A DNA stretch of 57,500 bases. Origin: Cyclospora cayetanensis. Lineage: Eukaryota > Apicomplexa > Conoidasida > Eucoccidiorida > Eimeriidae. The notes beneath the pieces are model-generated. The model did no database searches. It saw only the letters and a program-made list of their open reading frames with translations, and had not been told where the DNA came from. Position numbers and translations under genes: made by a program. This document shows, piece by piece, positions 22,401 to 32,501 of the stretch (position 1 is the stretch's first letter; each line of letters starts with the position of its first letter). Where the stretch lies: assembly GCF_002999335.1 (NCBI RefSeq), contig NW_020312167.1, positions 1-57,500 of the forward strand, in the 5' to 3' direction.

Positions 22401-25400
22401 GGCCAGTGGGGTGTCTTGGCCAGCCCCTCAAGTGCTCGCTTATCCTGAGGCTGCCACGCAGCAGTACAGCGTCAAACTCTCCAACTTGCAGCGCAAGGCA
22501 ACAGCCGAAATAACAAGGCTGCCGTCTCCCGTCTACACCCCCGGCATGGTGGCCGCTGTGGTCGGACCGCAGCTGCAGAGCACCTCCAAAAGCCGCAGCA
22601 GCACGCTCGTGACGTTCCGCCTCCTTTTCGGAGATAAGATTCCTTCGGGGAGGCTGGAGATAGGGGTCATGCCTTTGATAAATGCGTCGGCCACGAATGC
22701 CGGTACTGGCGCGCCGTCCTCCACTGGCACTTGCACCGGATGGTTCCAGAGCTCGGAAGAAGTAGTGCACGAGCTGGACTGCCCGCTCGACGAGGGTGTC
22801 TTCCTATTTAAACTCTTACCCTCAACTCTAGTCACGCACTACAACGCAGGCTGGGTTGCCCTAGGGTTTGAACTGGAACAATCGGTGATGGCCGTCGCCA
22901 GTTTCTTCCGGCTTACAGTGCGTGACTCAGCGGGGACGCTGATTTACTCCGCCGATCACCCCACGCCCTCCACATTCAGCAATCCGTGCATACAACGCTT
23001 CTCCCACCGCCTCATTAGTCCGCAGAAAACAGGCTATAGCGCACGACTGCTCCTAGTCATGCAAACCGTCAACTGCGACAACCCTGCACAGCCTCTGGGA
23101 GCCTTGGCGCAACAAGTGGAACCCCTCTCCTTCTCCCTCCCCTCCATAAATGGGCTCGATGAGATCGACTATATCAGCTCGGTCACCGTACAGAGGCAAG
23201 CGGCGGTAGTATGTGCTGGACTTCAAGTCACCCTCCCTAACTCTTGATATATGCTAAGCCAGAAAAAAGTGCAGCCCTCCCCTTTGCGCCCTTCGTCCAA
23301 TGCGCGGGATACGAAACAGCGGCTTCTCCTTTGTCTTTCTCTCCGTCTCTGCCTCTCTGTCTCTTCGCTAGTGCACCCACCGGCCTGCCATTTCCAGCTC
23401 TGCAGCACTCATTCCACCACTCATGTCCACGGGTGAATCTTGGTGATATATTTAGGACCGTGCAATCGGAGACCGCTTTGTCGCTGAGCGGGGATAGCGG
23501 CTTGGTACCAGGTGTGAGCAGCAGAAAGGCGATGTTTGCTTCTTCTTCCAAGGCGCCCTCTTCTGCGGCCTTCCAAAACTGCGGCGCGCATGCGAAGACT
23601 GGAGCGTGCAGGGAGAAGGCCACTCAGAGCTCTCTTGCCTCGGACGCCTCAGACCACCTAAACATTCGTCCTTCCCCGAAACAGCTGCTAAGGCACCCCA
23701 GGCTAGCCGCAGCCTCGGTGCATCTTGCCTATCCCTACTCCAGGGCGTCTGGAATGCGCAGCATCAGCCCGCGAGGGCTAAAGCACACGCCACAACAACG
23801 AAATCTCCTGGCAGCTCCGGCATCTGCGCAGGCCGAGACGCCTCTGCCAGCTCTGCGTATCGTCGTGGACATTATCGTGGATAATTCCATCGGCTCAGAG
23901 GCGAGTCTCATGATTTCTGAATGGGGATTCAAGAGCTTTTACGCGTCTCCGAAGACGTGGTGCAACGTAACTGGCATGGAGTGCTACGGACACGACTGGA
24001 AGCAGGGGATGGTCTTCCAGTGGGGGGCGGTTGACCCCAAGAAGGCAACGAGAGAATTGCCGGAGGAGTCAGTCAGTGCCAGGCACTCCCACAAACCCTT
24101 TGAGCGCCAACCGAGCGCAACGCAACGCCATCATTAAGGGGTTAAAAAGAGGGGCTGATGCGCCACAACGCAGCGAAGGATGGCACAAAGGGGGGCCTGG
24201 CAATAGACCTGACACAGCACAGGTTACAGACGCTGCTTACGACAGAGATAACATAGGGACTTAGTCCACTCTACAGACAGGCAGTAAGACAAGGAAAAGC
24301 GAGACAGACAGAGAGAGAGGGCAAAGCGGGGAGACCACAGTGCAGAGACGCAGAAAAACGCGGCAAGTGTACAGGTTAGTGGTGCAGTGTTCGGCTTTGG
24401 GCGTCTGCGTGCACTTACGCACAAGGCGCTAGACGCCAAGTGCTGCAAGCCAGGGCCAATACGTGCAGGGGATAAAAAGCGTATTAAACCAGATCCTGTT
24501 GCTACGTTTGCTGTGCAAGCGATTTGTTCCAGGTGGAAGGCCATCAAAGTAACAGAGGCACTTCAACCTGTAATTGAGTGGCGCCAGGCACGTAATCCTC
24601 GTTGCCGGCACAGCTTCCCCTCTCTTTTTGGGGTTCCCCTAATGAGTCGGTTTTTTCGACTCTGCGTCTGCGATCGTCCTCTCTTGCTTGGCCTCGTGCT
24701 CTCCCTAGGGCCCCCTTTCCCCGCTATCTCTGTCGACCCCTCTAACCCAACAGTTCCTGTGGTCTGTCGCTGGCTGCCCAGATGGTTTCCTGCGATGAGA
24801 TTCCCCCTCACCTGTCCGTTGTCATCTTGCTAACCGACAAGTCGCTTGCAGATGAATATGCCGCTTATTTGGCCCAAGAGACCACGGCCTTCTCAGAACC
24901 GGAGTGGACGGATCGCCCGGTGCATGTACACGTCATTGGGTTCTCGGAGCGATCCTACAAGCCCTCGGAAGATCCCCTTAGACCCTTGAAAGAGGTGCCC
25001 GTCACAGACAGCAGCAACCTGCTCACAGCGGCACTGGTAGACAAGGAGCTCACACGCGCGGTGGAGGAGAAGATTTTCGTGTCCTTCTCAAGTGCCGTCC
25101 CTCTAGAGGGCCAGTACGAGGCAGACGCCCTTGTCAGCAGCCTCGAGGAGGTTCTTCACCTCGTTACGGAGGAGCTCGCAAAAAGCATCGTCACCGTCGA
25201 AATCTGCAGACATCCAGTGCCGCCTCCAGGCTACGAGTTCCCATGGCACACAAAAATACAGCGCGACGGGGGCGATGATACGTATAGAGCCATCCAAATT
25301 TTCTATAATGGTGAGGAGAGGAGTCCTACAAAGACTGCTCTGTTTCCTAGTAGCGCTGCTTTGGATAGTATTGAAGACTCGCGCGTTCACAGTGGCGCTG

Positions 25401-25808
25401 GTCCCGTTGCCAGTGCTGCAGCTGCTGGGCGACTCCAGCCGGATCGCCCGCCACAGATTGATGGCTTGCAAGGAATGCACCGTGGGGTGTACGAGGAGAA
25501 TGCGGGGGTGGGAAGCCAGTGGCTAGCTAAGGGCCCTATGGGGGGATGGTCGGCGAACCTTCGGGCAGAAGGCATTGGATTCTCAGAAGCTATGGCTTCG
25601 GCTTCGTGAGAACCCAGGTGGGCTGAACTGGGGGCTTATGCTTCTGCAGCAACCGTGTGAAGAGTGCGGATGTGTGACTGTAGGGGAGATGCTGAAAAAG
25701 ATGTTTGAGTTTCATATCCCGGAGTCAGAGCTGAAAGTCTATACCGCGGCAAAGCTCGACTGGCAGTTTCGCATGGCGTGTGATGGAGAGTTCGACCCCG
25801 CCGAGTGA
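19493..25808 (+). CDS. Large multi-exon, probably extracellular modular protein of unknown function
   Basis: Exons that join in phase: 20115-20253, 20460-20636, 21060-21113, 21575-21651, 21954-23226, 23832-24029, 24782-25310, 25414-25486, 25587-25617 and 25650-25808 (TGA), about 900 aa in total. An exon-like stretch at 19493-19640 (MKIGLSIENARFPNRPNI) probably belongs too, but its junction is unresolved. The sequence looks like serial beta-rich modules with Cys and N-glycosylation sequons (LTLSHPKTDVQ, VLHGIYPPTTNSTE, FSVALTFVAPEE..GGLEIYV, STLVTFRLLFGD..SGRLEIG). The later part carries KTWCNVTGMECYGHDW, a 177-residue acidic module beginning MVSCDEIPPHLS, and the Cys motif QPCEECGCVT near the end. 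No transmembrane segment is evident in the assembled part. The D/E donor (GTTCTT) is weak, exon 20460 could start earlier, and exon 21060 could read on to a stop at 21233. The N-terminus is not located. No family is recognised, and it could be two genes split near 24.1-24.8 kb. Confidence 0.55.
20650..20732. repeat. TA/CA microsatellite
   Basis: ATATACACATATATATGC-type repeats just after the donor at 20637, inside an intron of the large unidentified gene. Confidence 0.8.
20815..20965. repeat. ~24-bp tandem repeat with palindromic core
   Basis: Six imperfect copies of AGTCTCACTCTCGCAGCGAG plus GGGA. Each copy contains CTCGC-A-GCGAG, a perfect 5-bp inverted repeat. It lies in the intron between exons 20460-20636 and 21060-21113. 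Confidence 0.9.
21395..21552. repeat. 12-bp CT-rich tandem repeat
   Basis: CTCTTTCTCTCC repeated about twelve times, forming a long polypyrimidine stretch on the coding strand just upstream of the acceptor at 21574 of the large unidentified gene. Confidence 0.93.
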
Positions 25809-26714
25809 TGCTGCAAACGAGGAGGCTCCCTCTCAGATATCCCGAGCATGCACGGAACCTCCCGCTCAAAGGGGCCTCATAAAGGCCTTGTCGCGAGTCT
25901 CTACAGCAACTGTGTTTGCGGAACTCCTAAAGTCTGCGACTGGACGGTTTCCTGATGTGGAGCGCCAAGAGTTCGAATGTGGGGGGGAGCCTTGACACGT
26001 CGGACTGTGCCACGCAGTTGCGCATGCATTGCAGTGCGTACGCCACTTTTCCTGAGACTGCGGGCGAACCTACACACCTGCGCCAAAGCTACTCCCCCTG
26101 CAGACCTAAATGCGAGTGAGGATCTAAGTCTCCATAATAAGGAAAGGTCACGCGTAGCACACTTGCTCTTAAGCTAGGCAGCGGCGGCTGGCAGTAAGAA
26201 GCGGGTGCGTGGAACGCCCCAAAGGGTAAGGACGATTCGACAAACACACACACAACGGATACTGCGTCATCAGCCGCCTAGCATTGAAGAACTCAGGATC
26301 CAGTGCAATAAGATCGAAGCGGGAGAACTGACATCAAGGGAAGCAATGACCGATTCATCTTTTGCGCGAATTATGGGCAAATCTTTACCTTGCTCCTAAG
26401 GCCGCGAAGTTTTTCGGGCATGGCGTCGCCTGTGATGGGGAGGACGGGCTAGACGCACGCCAGAGGCGGAGTTTCCACTTTTAATAGGCCTCGTCTCCTA
26501 GTGTTCTCCCGCTGTCTACAATGTTGTAAACTGCAGATGGCGCGGTCGTGCGGGAAGGGTGCTTGCCGCATCCCCTCGCGCCATGTGCGTCTCTGTGTGT
26601 GGCTAGAGAAGAGAATGTTACATATGGAACTGTATATAGATCCCCTCTACGGCGTTTTTACCGCTCCACATAGGGGCCCCGCAAAGATGTACTGGACACA
26701 AGACTCAGTGCACC
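25809..26714. other. Intergenic, no supported gene
   Basis: Only short frames. The 3' flank of the large gene merges into AT-richer sequence that leads to an LTR-like fragment. Confidence 0.5.
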
Positions 26715-26990
26715 TTAATAAGATATTATTTAGGAAATGATCTTCTCCATCCCCTGCCCACGTCCCTTAAAGCTGCTGAACTGAGAGGAGAGGGACAGCT
26801 AGGGTACGCGTAGCTATGCCCTTCAAGCACATTGAGCATTCACAGCTAGTTGTACGTAGCAAGCAACGCAGACGCACATAAGACTGCGTCTGCTTACATC
26901 CAGCTAAAGCTACTGTGCAAAAATTAATGTGTAAGGGCAGCCCAAACAATCACTAATTTCTTTATTAATCTTAGTCAAATATGACCAGTG
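26715..26990 (-). mobile_element. LTR-derived fragment, minus orientation
   Basis: Reverse complement contains TGAATGCTCAATGTGCTTGA and CCCTAGCTGTCCCTC. The same words occur in order near 54850-54910 (plus strand) and, inverted, at 55610-55710, and more loosely at 38070-38170. It carries no coding sequence. I read it as a fragment of the LTR of the retroelement family at 38-43 kb. Confidence 0.6.
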
Positions 26991-27862
26991 AAGCATAACG
27001 TGTATGAATGTAGCTTAGACCGCTACAGCTTATGGCCATCGGAGGCACAGGACGGCGCACAAAGCTGCCGTCCACCTCCGAGACATCTCCCTGAAGCAGA
27101 GACTTCTGAGAAAATAGCGGCAGAAACTTCTGCGCAGACGCATAATGCACGGTGGCAGGGTGAAGCCCTGGCAAAAGAGATGGAAGCCAGCCCACAGAGC
27201 ATCAACTCGCGCAGCTGAAAGCGGAGATAATGGAAAACAAATAAAGGTCAATATGTGTCTACAGGAATGCAGATCGATCCCCAGGCGCAGCATGGGTACC
27301 CCGTTTGGCAAGGCCACCGCGGGGGCCCCCTACGAGCAGCCAGGGGCCCCCCGCCCCGCATGTTACTGGCATTCTTTTGCTAATGCGGATACCATGGCTC
27401 AAATTTGCGGGGCGATTTATTGCTGATTCTGAAAGAAAGCAGCTACTTCTACCTTCCACGGTGGAAGTCCGCTGTGGCGGTGGTTTTTTGCGGCAGACCC
27501 GCTTGCCGGAGCTGCGCATACACCCCAGCGCCCAGCACACGGTGTTATTTCGTCCATGTTTGTTTGAATTTTTGGTCTATCGACATTTGAACTACGGAGT
27601 GGGGCCCCTGGGGGCCCCATATGTGAGGTCATGTTGGCGAACCCTATTCCGTGCAGCCGCTGTTGGGATCGGAGTTTGAAAAACGCCTACCTCCCTCCTC
27701 GGAGCGGCGCCGCTTCACCGCCACGCTGGCCTATTCAAATGCATTCTGCGCATACTACCGATCCAAATTCCTCTTTCAGCACTTCGCAGGGACTCTTATC
27801 TTCTGTCAGTGACTGACGTCACACGTCTTGAGCGCCTCTCCTCGGGCAGCAAATCCACACCG
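26991..27862. other. Intergenic, no supported gene
   Basis: Contains GGGGGCCCC words at 27325, 27345 and 27600. Short open frames only. The immediate upstream region of the ZIP gene should hold its promoter; no element is recognised. Confidence 0.45.
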
Positions 27863-28101
27863 ATGGGTTGGTGTTGCTCGGGGCCCCTTAGATCCCCGCT
27901 GTGTCTTCTTCCGAGGCAGCAGGGGCCCTCCTGCTCGCTTCCATGGGCCCTCCTTCTGCTGCTCCTTAGCCTTGGCTGTTTCTTGAGCAGTGTAGCACAA
28001 GCCCATTCAGCGCCTTCAGCCACGCACAAGGAATCTGAGATGGAGGCTCAGGGGGCCTCAATCACGGGGGCTGGCAAATTGCAGGAGGAGGAGAATGCAG
28101 A
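27863..28101 (+). CDS. Signal-peptide-like first exon, possibly of the ZIP gene
   Basis: The frame from ATG 27863 encodes a basic/Cys N-terminus, then a strong hydrophobic core (WALLLLLLSLGCFLSSV) and a likely cleavage site at AQA, then a hydrophilic acidic stretch. It stops at a perfect GTGAGT donor at 28102 with phase 2. The next ZIP exon is read in phase 0 from its CTCCAG acceptor at 28219, so direct joining causes a frameshift. Either a small exon lies between them, or this exon belongs to another transcript form, or the sequence has an indel. Confidence 0.4.
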
Positions 28102-28261
28102 GTGAGTCGATACTGCTGCTGCTGCTGTTGCTGCGGTTTCTGTTGCTCGGACGCGAGCTGCGAGAGTCTGCGCTGTCGAGCTTTCTTGACACCGTCCGAG
28201 CTTCCTTGCGCCTCTCCAGGACTGTGCTCAACAGCGAGTGTGGTGCGTGCGCAGCGTCGCG

Positions 28262-30573
28262 ATGAAACTGATCGCTGCGGCTCTCATTTTCTTGTGCGCT
28301 GTGGTGGGAGCGGTTCCTGCCTTTGTCGTGCTGCGGCGGCAGCAGCAACAGCAGCACCAACAGACCAATCTCTTGTGTGCAGGCAGAAGGGGAACTTGCA
28401 CTGCTATCCCTTCTTGTTGCGGCAGCAACTACGGGGCAGCCGGCTCAGCCTGCTGTTTTGGCGCCTCGCCCTTCTACGTGCGCGCTGCCACTGTCTATAC
28501 AGCCGGGATTGTGGCTGCTGTCTCGCTGCTGCATCTGCTGCCCGCTGCGGAGCGGCAGCTCTCTGAGATTATGGAGACAGACGACTTTGAGGGTCGTCAA
28601 GGAAGTAGACAAAAGGCAACTTTATACCCGGCGGGGCCTCTCTGCTGCCTGATAGGCCTCCTGCTCTCGGCTGCGCTCGAAGCTGTTGTTGAGCAGATGC
28701 AGGAGCAGCCGCAGCGTGATGGGGAAGCGAGAGTTTCGTGCGACAGTCTTAGCGTCTTTAGCCACAGCAAAGAAGAGGCCTTTTCTCCAAGCGTTCCTGT
28801 GCCTTTGCAGCCAGCAGGAGCAAGGAATGCATGCCCTCAGACTGTCCACACGCAGTTGCGACACAGTAGAGGGACTGCCGCTCCGTCTTCGGCTCCTGCA
28901 TCGTCTGTTGCCGATGGCGAAAAAAGGGCTTCTTTCTGGTGCGAGGAAGACGTAGGAGGGGCAGAAGCAGCTTCGTATGGGGAGGCTGACTTGAACACGG
29001 AGTTGATCGGTGGCTGTTCACAGTCTCTCAGGAGGCTTGGGGGCCCCTCTGACCTTCCAACGAACTCTCCTCGGCGAAATTGCCGCTGTTGCGCGACTGC
29101 CGCATGCAGCAGCAGCAGCAGCTGCAGCTGCAGCAGCAGCAGAACTGAGGGGAAGGGGCAAAAGATATCTGCACCTGGGCCAGCAGCAGGAGCGGCCTGT
29201 TTTAAAGGGAGTGGTGGTGGTGGTGGTGGTGGTGATGGTGGTGGTGGTGGTGGTGGTGATGGTGGTGGTGGTGGTGGTGGTGGTGGTGATGGTGGTGGTG
29301 GTGCTCCGGTGTCTTTCCACGAGGCCGCCTACGGTGAGAGCAGCGGCGGCATGTGCGCGGGGGGTGGGGAGGAGTGTCGCATACCAAGCTGCCCATACGT
29401 GTTGATGGAGGCAGGTTCCTCTTTTAGCTCTGCCGCTGCTGCTGGGCAGCAGGGGCAGAAAGGGGGGCCCCCTTACGAAGGGGGGCCCCCTAGGGTTTCT
29501 GCGGGGCCTCCGTCGGTGGCCAACTCCAAGGCATTCTTTCTGGGAAGTCTGTTGCTGGCCGGTCTGTCTGTACACTCCGTGATGGAGGGCCTCACTCTGG
29601 GAGCCGCTCCAAACCCTGCTACCATCGCGCTCGCGATCTTGTTGCACAAGACTCTGGAAGCCTTCGCCGTCGGCAGTTCTCTTCTGCACGGTGAGAGGCC
29701 TGGTGGCTCTTCGCCGTAGTCAGCTGCTGAGTCGATGCATGCATGCGCGCGGGGTGGTGTTGTGGCAGATGCAGCGTGTTTTTTGTGTCTTCGCGTCCAG
29801 AGCCCGATATGCGTGTATGTTTGTATGTATATTTTTAGCCTGTGGGGTTTCTTTCCACTAGAAGAAGGGATGGGGGAGGGGATCTTCTCCCTGAATGGTC
29901 GTCTTGGATGGCTGCTTCGTGCTTCTCTCTCTCTCGGTGCATCTGCGTCTTGTCTGCTCGCCCTCCGGCTGTTGCTGCGCGCATCGCTTTTTGCTGCTGC
30001 AGTTCGGGTGTCTCTCCGGAGTTACGTCTTCCAAATGCTGCTGTATGCACTGACGGCTCCAATTGGCGTTGCCGGCGGGCTGTTCTTCCTTTACGGCTCT
30101 CAAGGGAGCCTCTCTGGTAAGGACGGGTTGCTGCTTTCGTTGTTGTTCTGTTGTTGTTCTTTTGTGCTGCGTGAAAAACGCTATCGACCGCTGCAAGGCG
30201 GGGGTCTCTCGGAATGCCTTTCTGCAGTCGGGGAGCGGCCCCCAGTGTCTGCCGTTTGTCGACTGCGTGCCGTGTCGTTTTCCCTAGATAGGCTTGCTTG
30301 TATGGGAAGGAGGGTGGTGAAAAGCGCGTGCTTTTTGGGGTGTGTGCTGCGCTCGCTGCCCTAGGCGCTGGACGGGAAGGGAAGTCTTCTTCGCCGTATC
30401 TACGGTTGATCCCGGGAGTAATTACTGGCCTTGGGGCCGGTGCCTTTCTCCACGTGGGGCTTTTAGAGATCCTAGCGAGCGAGTTGCAGAGGTGTCGCAG
30501 AGAGAGGCGGCAAGATCTGCTGCCCATGATTAGCTTGACGGCTTTCGGGGCGCTTTGTATGGCCGTCGTCTAG
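28262..30573 (+). CDS. ZIP-family (SLC39) divalent metal transporter
   Basis: Exons 28262-29690, 30003-30116 and 30365-30573 join in phase (1 and 1); 583 aa from Met 28262. ZIP proteins bring Zn2+, Fe2+ or related ions into the cytosol through eight membrane helices. Visible helices: KLIAAALIFLCAVVGAVPAF (1), VYTAGIVAAVSLLHLLPAA (2, with the His/Pro of the family), PLCCLIGLLLSAALEAVVE (3), then a ~280-residue loop. Helix 4 has the signature VHSVMEGLTLG, helix 5 LLHKTLEAFAVG; these carry the metal-site His and Glu. Helix 6 follows (MLLYALTAPIGVAGGL), helix 7 GLGAGAFLHVGLLEILA, helix 8 MISLTAFGALCMAVV. The loop, His-rich in many relatives, is here Cys/Ser-rich and holds a Gly run with sparse Asp from a GGT/GAT repeat. 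The two-helix end PISLT...MAVV closes at TAG 30573. The Met choice is uncertain because an upstream signal-peptide exon may precede it. Confidence 0.85.
29213..29303 (+). repeat. (GGT)n with GAT interruptions encoding poly-Gly/Asp
   Basis: About 30 triplets of GGT broken by three GAT codons; in frame within the long cytosolic loop of the ZIP transporter. Confidence 0.95.
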
Positions 30574-32501
30574 GCATCCGCAGACTCTTCCCCTGGTGTA
30601 CCTCGTGGATCTTGAGCGCTTGTTGCCTTCCCGCTTAGGTCCTCTCGCTCGCACTCCTCCCTCTGCTCTGCTCTGAAGATTCGCTCTGCTCGTCTGTATA
30701 CTTTAGGGCTGCGCAGCGTTGGAAGGAGGCGTGGTTAGTAGCGAAGGCGGTGAAACACGAGACTTAAGGGAGTGCTGCCCCCTGTTAGGAAGGGTCGCGC
30801 ATTTCGTGCAGAGGGAGAGCTGCGTGCTCGCCGTATCTGTCTGTAGGCTTTTGTCGATAGGGTCTGCTGCGCCTTCTGAAGCCCAGCTGCCGCTGCTGCT
30901 GGTGTTAGATGCATGGTGACTAGGAGCATCACTCTGCTGGGCGGCTCGCTTCGAAGGTAGTTGCCAGAAGGGCACTTGCCATTACAGGGAGGCTCAGGGC
31001 GCGTGTAGATGTGCGGCCTCGCAGACAGATGCAGCAATATGATCGCAGCACTCAGGGGGCATGCACGAAACAACGTATGCAAGCGTCTGGCGAACGCATC
31101 TGGCGCTATCACAAGAGGCCCACCAGAACCAGCGTTCACGAGAAGCCCCTAGAACACATCCCCATGCAGGGCCCTTCTACCCTGCTAGGCGTACCCTTTG
31201 AGAGCCAATTCTCGATAAGGCCCTTCTGCCTCATTCTTTCGGAGTATATAGTGACCTCTTGGGGACTAGTACTTTCTCACATGGGGGAGCCCTCTATGGT
31301 TTGCGGGCTTCGAGGCTTTCAGGGGGCCCATCAGGGAGTGGTTAGAGGTACCCACCTGACCAACAAGGCCCCCGCTTCCACCAGCCGCCCCCCATGGACA
31401 GAGCGCCTCCTACGGGGTACTGGCACAGCGGAACCTCTTCAGAACTCCTGGGGTACTTTTTCAGGATGGGATGCAGCAGCAGTCGCTTGCTCCCTTTGCC
31501 AAAGGTCGGGGCAACAGGCGCCGTTAGCGCAGGATCTGACTCAGTCGTTCGGGGTGAGACTTCAGGAATTCGGCAGCGTAGTGTCGAACAGCGCACTTTC
31601 GGACCCCTATGTTTCGTCATGCTTTGCAGGGGTGGTCGAGGAAAAATCGTGGATCGGCTACCCTGCAGTCACGAGGCTCGCGCCCTTCTGGGTGCGACGG
31701 GGACACCCACGCACAGGGCGTGAGGTGAGGTTCCAAGTGCCGGCACATGAAGTGACAGGTTTGATGCTTACTGCAAGTGGGGTATACTGTCAAGCAGAGG
31801 GCCCTAGAACCTCGAAATGCTTTATTGAGGGCCCCCCGTATCGATGTGGGGGTGTGTCTTTGCGTGTACGGAGGGGCGCTGATGGACTCAAGTCTCTCTC
31901 TACTAACGGTTTTGTGGATTAAAAGCAAAGGAATAGCGTCAGGACTTTTCAAATATTGAGTCTAGCGCGATATGTTCTGAAAGATTTTTAGTACCGGAAC
32001 GCTGGCCCCAAATCTTCACTGTACGAAGCGGGTTTAGTAGCCAATAGCAGAAACACTGGTTCGTGGTCGTTTAAATACTTAATTAGAGTCGGTAGTAAAT
32101 TCTACTCATGAAACCAAAGGGGTTTCCAGCGGCAGCCCCACTGGTACACATACACAAACGGTCCGGTGTAGTCAGTGCCTGTCGATACACCAGAGAGGGA
32201 CAGGCGATAGGCTGCACACGGGCTGCAGTACCAGCGCCCGCACGAGTAACTTCTTCGCCGCAAAAGAAGATATTTGCTCTGCTGAAGCCGTAGCAACAGC
32301 ACGGAACTGTGCCGCCTGTGCGTGTTTGCTCCCTCCCACGCTTCCCACAAAGCTCAGGGCATCGCACAAATTGCCAGACTTCTCCGAAGTTTCGTGCTTG
32401 AAACGCGCGTGCACATTCTCAAGCCACATGTGGAGCTTTCTGTAGGCGGGGTCTCAAAAGCGGGGCCCCTAGAGGAATAAACTCGGTGCGCACTGGCCAA
32501 G
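30574..32501. other. Spacer between ZIP and methyltransferase genes
   Basis: No family-like coding sequence apart from a long anonymous frame (31011-31922, listed separately). Several GGGCCC words. AT-richer just before 32100. Confidence 0.45.
31011..31922 (+). CDS. Anonymous 303-codon open frame
   Basis: Uninterrupted frame from ATG 31011 to TAA 31922. It is long for chance, but shows no signal peptide, membrane segment or family motif. Its composition is mixed, with Cys and Trp scattered (SCFAGVVEEKSWIGYPAV). GGGCCC words interrupt it as they do the surrounding non-coding DNA. It may be an exon, an old coding remnant, or chance in GC-rich DNA. Confidence 0.25.
   Translation: MRPRRQMQQYDRSTQGACTKQRMQASGERIWRYHKRPTRTSVHEKPLEHIPMQGPSTLLGVPFESQFSIRPFCLILSEYIVTSWGLVLSHMGEPSMVCGLRGFQGAHQGVVRGTHLTNKAPASTSRPPWTERLLRGTGTAEPLQNSWGTFSGWDAAAVACSLCQRSGQQAPLAQDLTQSFGVRLQEFGSVVSNSALSDPYVSSCFAGVVEEKSWIGYPAVTRLAPFWVRRGHPRTGREVRFQVPAHEVTGLMLTASGVYCQAEGPRTSKCFIEGPPYRCGGVSLRVRRGADGLKSLSTNGFVD

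Noticed and set aside
29018..29689. His/Thr-rich minus-strand frames opposite the ZIP loop
   Set aside because: They are the antisense of the GGT repeat within a well-supported transporter exon.
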